A DNA stretch of 10,342 nt from contig CABSIA010000110.1 in assembly GCA_902477645.1 (NCBI GenBank), positions 1 to 10,342 of the forward strand, written 5' to 3'. Positions 6,851-10,342 of this stretch are shown in pieces. The position numbers and the translations under genes are program-made. Below the pieces are notes generated by a model. That model was not told where the DNA came from. It saw nothing but the letters and a program-made list of their open reading frames with translations, and ran no database searches. Every line of letters starts with the position of its first letter. The first letter of the stretch is position 1. This DNA is from an uncultured Prevotella sp. Lineage in GTDB: Bacteria > Bacteroidota > Bacteroidia > Bacteroidales > Bacteroidaceae.

Positions 6851-9274
6851 TTACTTTCTTACCTTCAATATTATATTTGCAGGAGCAATCTTCTTGTTAC
6901 TCTTGTCTGTGACAGTAACAACAGCATCTCCCTCATTAGCAGAAGCCTGTACCGTTACGACAAGCTTACCGTTGAACAGTTTCATCTTTGGCTTGGTAAA
7001 AATCTCAAGCGATGTCGCATCGCCATTGCAGATGCCACGGAACGATGCTGCGCCCGATACACAGACCTCAATGTCGTCAGATGCTGTTGGAAGCTCTGTA
7101 CCGTTGTTGTCAGTAAGCGAGACGGTGATATATGCAAGGTCTTCTCCGTCTGCACAAAGTATGGTTTTGTCAGCGTCAAGATTTATGGCTGTTGCCTTGC
7201 CAGCAGTGCGCACAGCGGTCTCGCCTACTCTTGCGCCTTTCTCGTCGTATGCAACGACTTTCAGCTCACCAGGCTCATATCTCACGTCGTTCCACATCAG
7301 ACGGTATCTCTTTGCACGAGCCTCAGGCTTGTCGTTCATTGTCGCATGCTGCTTCTTAATGCGTCCCTGAGACTTTCCATTTACGAAAAGCTCTGCCTCT
7401 GGAGCGTCTGTATAGCAGAACACGGGTATTGTCTCTCCCTCACGTCCCGGCCATGTCCAATGCGGCAGCAAGTGCAAGGTGTGGCTTTCTTTGTTCCACT
7501 GTGAGCGATACAGATAGTAGCGGTCCTTTGGTAATCCGGCGAGGTCACAGATACCGAAGTAGCTGCTGCGGCTTGGCCAATACTCATCGTAAGGAGTTGG
7601 CTCGCCAAGGTAGTCAATACCTGTCCATACGAATTGTCCGATGGTATAATTGTAATCATCCATCGCAAGGAAATCCTCTTCCGGCAAATTGCTCCATGAG
7701 CACCATTGAGTATCGTAAGATGTCACCTGACCGTCATTCCCGGCTTTAGTCACTCCCCATGAGACTGGGAATTTATACACACCACGCGAGCTAACTGTTG
7801 ACGCAGTCTCAGATCCAAGCAGGAATTGTTGTGGAAGTTGCTTTATAGCAGGCTCATATTTGTGTACGCGATAGTTGAACCCAGGCACATCCATTGCTTG
7901 TGCGAAACCTGTCTTTAAGGCATTATCAGGACGATCAATGCCTTGGGTTACAGGACGTGAGGGGTCAAGCCGGTGGCAGATGTCCTGCAAGTGGCGTGCC
8001 ATATCAGCTCCGCCTTTCATACCCTGTTCGGGTATTTCGTTGCCTATGCTCCACATGATTATAGACGGATGGTTGCGGTGAGCAAGAACAAGATTTTCCA
8101 TATCCTTGTCGCTCCATTCCTTAAAGAAACGGGCATATCCGTTTTTGCATTTAGGATATATCCACATGTCAAAACTCTCAGCCATAACCATCATGCCCAA
8201 TGAGTCGCAAATGTCCATTTGCATTTGGCTTGGCATGTTGTGCGCAGTACGGATTGCGTCGGCCCCCATGTCTTTCATAAGCTTTATCTGGCGTATGAGC
8301 GCGGCCTTGTTGACAGCCGCACCAAGAGGCCCAAGATCGTGATGAAGACAGACACCTTTTATCTTTCTGCCAACTCCATTGAGTTGGAAACCATGCTCCT
8401 TACTTACGCTTACCGTGCGGACACCAAATTTCTGACGAGTCTCGTCAATAACCTTATTGTCTTTGTACAGACGTGTCACAAGGTCGTAAAGGAAAGGATT
8501 TTCCGGTGACCATGCCTGTGGTTTCTTCATTGTCATCGGCAACGTTACAAAGCCGCTGGCAGGAACATCTGCATGGGCTGCTATTTCCTCATAGCCTTTG
8601 GGGTGAACAAGCGCCACCTCAACCGACAGGCAGTTGCCCTTCATGCCGACAACCTTTGTCGTAACCTCAATTTGAGCCTCTTTTTTCGACAATGCCATTG
8701 TGCGGGCATATGTTCCCCAAGAGTCGATGGCCTCGTCAGATGTTGTTGTCAATGTAACAGGGCGATAAAGTCCTGCGCCGGGATACCATCTTGAGCTTTC
8801 CTCAACATTTTGCAGATGCACCTCAATGGTGTTGTTGCCTTGTTGGAGCAATGGCGCAATATCAAGCCTGAATGAGTTATAGCCGTAAGCCCAATATCCT
8901 GCAAACTTTCCGTTAACCAAGACCCTTGGCTCTGCCATGGCGCCGTCGAAATGCAGAATTGCTCTCTGTGGCTTTTCATCCATGCTTACGGTTGTGCGGT
9001 AGAAGCCCTCGCCTATCCATGGTAAAGCTCCAGAGCGCCCCGATTTCTCAGTCTTTTGCTTTTCTCCGTTCTGCTCTATAGCAACGTTTTGCAAATCCCA
9101 TTTCTTATCAAACGGCCCGCTTATTGCCCAGTCGTGCGGAATGTTTACGGTTTTCCACTCAACGCTGTCTCGGGAGAACTGCCATGTTTTCAAGTTTATT
9201 GTATTTCTTGGCTGAGCTGTTGCATTAGCAGTAGCAAAAAACAAAGAAAATGCAGATAAGTGAATAAGTTTCAT
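6851..9274 (-). CDS. Exported family 2 glycoside hydrolase (probable beta-galactosidase)
   Basis: The 807-residue protein starts with a signal peptide (MKLIHLSAFSLFFATANATA, cleavage probably near residue 21). There is no lipobox Cys, so it is likely periplasmic. The order is: jelly-roll sugar-binding domain (about 25-180), Ig-like domain (about 180-290), TIM barrel (about 290-595), then DUF4982-like and C-terminal beta domains. Catalytic residues are the acid/base Glu413 in SIGNE and the nucleophile Glu489 in LLGSETAST. The barrel carries KGVCLHHDLGPLGAAVNK and RTAHNMP (342-348), a variant of the common RTSHNPP. Family 2 includes beta-galactosidases, glucuronidases, galacturonidases and mannosidases. 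The sequence type favours beta-galactosidase, but the substrate cannot be fixed by eye. No SusC/SusD genes are nearby. A terminator upstream suggests its own promoter, which I could not recognise in the 29 bases available. Confidence 0.93.
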   Translation of the reverse strand: MKLIHLSAFSLFFATANATAQPRNTINLKTWQFSRDSVEWKTVNIPHDWAISGPFDKKWDLQNVAIEQNGEKQKTEKSGRSGALPWIGEGFYRTTVSMDEKPQRAILHFDGAMAEPRVLVNGKFAGYWAYGYNSFRLDIAPLLQQGNNTIEVHLQNVEESSRWYPGAGLYRPVTLTTTSDEAIDSWGTYARTMALSKKEAQIEVTTKVVGMKGNCLSVEVALVHPKGYEEIAAHADVPASGFVTLPMTMKKPQAWSPENPFLYDLVTRLYKDNKVIDETRQKFGVRTVSVSKEHGFQLNGVGRKIKGVCLHHDLGPLGAAVNKAALIRQIKLMKDMGADAIRTAHNMPSQMQMDICDSLGMMVMAESFDMWIYPKCKNGYARFFKEWSDKDMENLVLAHRNHPSIIMWSIGNEIPEQGMKGGADMARHLQDICHRLDPSRPVTQGIDRPDNALKTGFAQAMDVPGFNYRVHKYEPAIKQLPQQFLLGSETASTVSSRGVYKFPVSWGVTKAGNDGQVTSYDTQWCSWSNLPEEDFLAMDDYNYTIGQFVWTGIDYLGEPTPYDEYWPSRSSYFGICDLAGLPKDRYYLYRSQWNKESHTLHLLPHWTWPGREGETIPVFCYTDAPEAELFVNGKSQGRIKKQHATMNDKPEARAKRYRLMWNDVRYEPGELKVVAYDEKGARVGETAVRTAGKATAINLDADKTILCADGEDLAYITVSLTDNNGTELPTASDDIEVCVSGAASFRGICNGDATSLEIFTKPKMKLFNGKLVVTVQASANEGDAVVTVTDKSNKKIAPANIILKVRK

Positions 9275-9303
9275 AAATCAGTTTTGGTTAGTATATGTTT
9301 CAT

Positions 9304-9339
9304 AAAAAAGGCATAGAGCCGTTACATGTAACGGCTCTA
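9304..9339 (-). terminator. Intrinsic terminator after the phosphosugar mutase gene
   Basis: Bases 9314-9339 form a perfect 26-nt palindrome (arms TAGAGCCGTTAC and GTAACGGCTCTA around a central AT). On the minus strand it is followed, after GCC, by six T (9304-9309 are A on plus). It begins 9 bases after the mutase stop codon and separates that gene from the glycoside hydrolase gene. Confidence 0.92.
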
Positions 9340-9348
9340 CATTAAGCT

Positions 9349-10342
9349 TTACAGGCCGAGAGACTTCTTAATTGCCTCGATTTTTGCCTCGGCGTCTTTG
9401 CAACAACGCTCGTAGCAGCCGGCACACTTCATGGTGTTGTCCTTAACCTCGACATAGAACTTAATCTTAGGCTCTGTTCCTGAAGGACGAACGCTTACCT
9501 TTGTGCCGTCGCTGCAGAACCACTGCAGCACATTGCTTGTTGCAGGCATGTCTATCTTAGTTACATTGCCGTTCTCGTCGGTAGCCTCAAGAGTCTGGTA
9601 GTCTTTCCAGAGTGTAATCTTTGAGCCGCCGAGTTCCTTTGGGGGATTAGCGCGGAAGTCAGCCATCATCTGCTTGATCTCGTCAGCGCCTGTTTTACCA
9701 GGCTTAACTACGTTTACGGTTGACTCCTTAGAGAATCCGTATTCTTTATATATGTCCATAAGCAGATCGTAGAGAGTGCGCCCGTTGTCTTTTGCCCATG
9801 CAGCGATTTCGCAAATCAGGCAGATAGATGCGGGTGCATCCTTATCACGGACCTTGTCGTAAGGCAGATAGCCAAACGACTCCTCACCGCCACCTATATA
9901 TTTCTGCTTGCCCTCGCTGATGGCAATCTCACGCGCAATCCACTTGAAGCCTGTGTAGCAGTCACGGTATTCTACATTGTTGCGCTTTGCGATCTCGGCG
10001 ATAACCTCGGTTGTAACGATAGTCTTAACTACGAAGTCTGACGGGTTGAGCTTGCCGAGTTTCTTAGAGTTCTCAATGATATAATATGAGAGCATCATAC
10101 AGGTCTGGTTACCGTTTATTATAATCCACTCGCCATTGTTGTCACGGCAGACGATGGCCAAGCGGTCAGCATCAGGATCTGAGGCAATAACAAGGTCGGC
10201 GTTAAGTTTTGTACCGAGCTTCATGCCGAGAGTCATAGCCTCCGCATTCTCAGGGTTTGGAGATACAACAGTAGGGAAATCGCCGTCCACAACCATCTGC
10301 TCAGGAACCACATTGATGTTCTGGAAACCCCAAGAGCGCAGG
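9349..10342 (-). CDS. Phosphoglucomutase/phosphomannomutase-type phosphosugar mutase (5' end outside window)
   Basis: About 331 residues of the C-terminal part are visible; the frame is open to the window edge (reading LRSWGFQNINVVPEQM), so the internal ATG at 10311 is not the start. The enzyme moves phosphate between C1 and C6 of hexose phosphates in the cytoplasm, linking glycolysis to glycogen and cell-envelope sugar nucleotides. The metal-binding loop DPDADR is encoded at 10162-10179 and the sugar-specificity loop GGGEESFG at about 9871-9894. The phosphate-binding loop RPSGTE is at 9472-9489. The catalytic phosphoserine loop lies off the window. The GEES loop and the size fit the PgcA/PGM2-like branch rather than PmmA-type enzymes, but glucose versus mannose preference cannot be told. 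Near the C-terminus is an unusual CAGCYERCC cysteine cluster. A strong terminator follows. Confidence 0.95.
   Translation of the reverse strand, partial: LRSWGFQNINVVPEQMVVDGDFPTVVSPNPENAEAMTLGMKLGTKLNADLVIASDPDADRLAIVCRDNNGEWIIINGNQTCMMLSYYIIENSKKLGKLNPSDFVVKTIVTTEVIAEIAKRNNVEYRDCYTGFKWIAREIAISEGKQKYIGGGEESFGYLPYDKVRDKDAPASICLICEIAAWAKDNGRTLYDLLMDIYKEYGFSKESTVNVVKPGKTGADEIKQMMADFRANPPKELGGSKITLWKDYQTLEATDENGNVTKIDMPATSNVLQWFCSDGTKVSVRPSGTEPKIKFYVEVKDNTMKCAGCYERCCKDAEAKIEAIKKSLGL

Noticed and set aside
6813..7370. 185-codon plus-strand ORF opposite the glycoside hydrolase
   Set aside because: It lies antisense to the C-terminal domains of a clear family 2 hydrolase and its sequence shows no recognisable domain; it is an antisense shadow.

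Overview
The window looks like a chromosomal segment from a Bacteroidota bacterium, most likely order Bacteroidales (Prevotella- or Bacteroides-like). Three things point there. The SecA is long and has the extra segments typical of that phylum. Promoter-like sequences fit the Bacteroidota pattern (a TAnnTTTG -7 box, with no Shine-Dalgarno sequence ahead of the genes). The secreted family 2 glycosidase and the large phosphosugar mutase are also typical. Genus is not determined.

Left part, plus strand: the C-terminal end of an alkaline-phosphatase-superfamily protein (1-650) whose usual metal-binding His positions appear to be replaced. A 215-base leader follows, holding a promoter-like -7 box, a perfect 12-bp hairpin and two overlapping short reading frames. 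Next comes secA (866-4345), the motor ATPase of Sec protein export, closed by a strong intrinsic terminator. This SecA carries an apparent extra segment of about 50 residues in its second nucleotide-binding domain.

Middle, plus strand: an ABC transporter ATPase (4441-5139) with no permease beside it, then a DUF1846/UPF0371 protein of unknown function (5254-6723). The latter has its own clear promoter so close to the ATG that its mRNA is probably almost leaderless. A near-perfect bidirectional hairpin at 6763-6796 separates the plus-strand genes from the convergent minus-strand genes.

Right part, minus strand: an exported family 2 glycoside hydrolase (6851-9274), and upstream of it a phosphoglucomutase/phosphomannomutase-type enzyme cut by the window edge (9349-10342). 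A perfect palindrome plus T-tract lies between these two, so they are probably separate transcription units. The hydrolase would release sugars outside the cytoplasm. The mutase would interconvert hexose 1- and 6-phosphates inside; the link between them is only thematic.

Most of the window is ordinary core-genome content. No mobile element, CRISPR array, tRNA or rRNA gene was recognised. The points most worth a second look are the secA leader, the SecA insertion, the apparently inactive phosphatase-like protein, and an ABC ATPase D-loop that seems to lack its aspartate.
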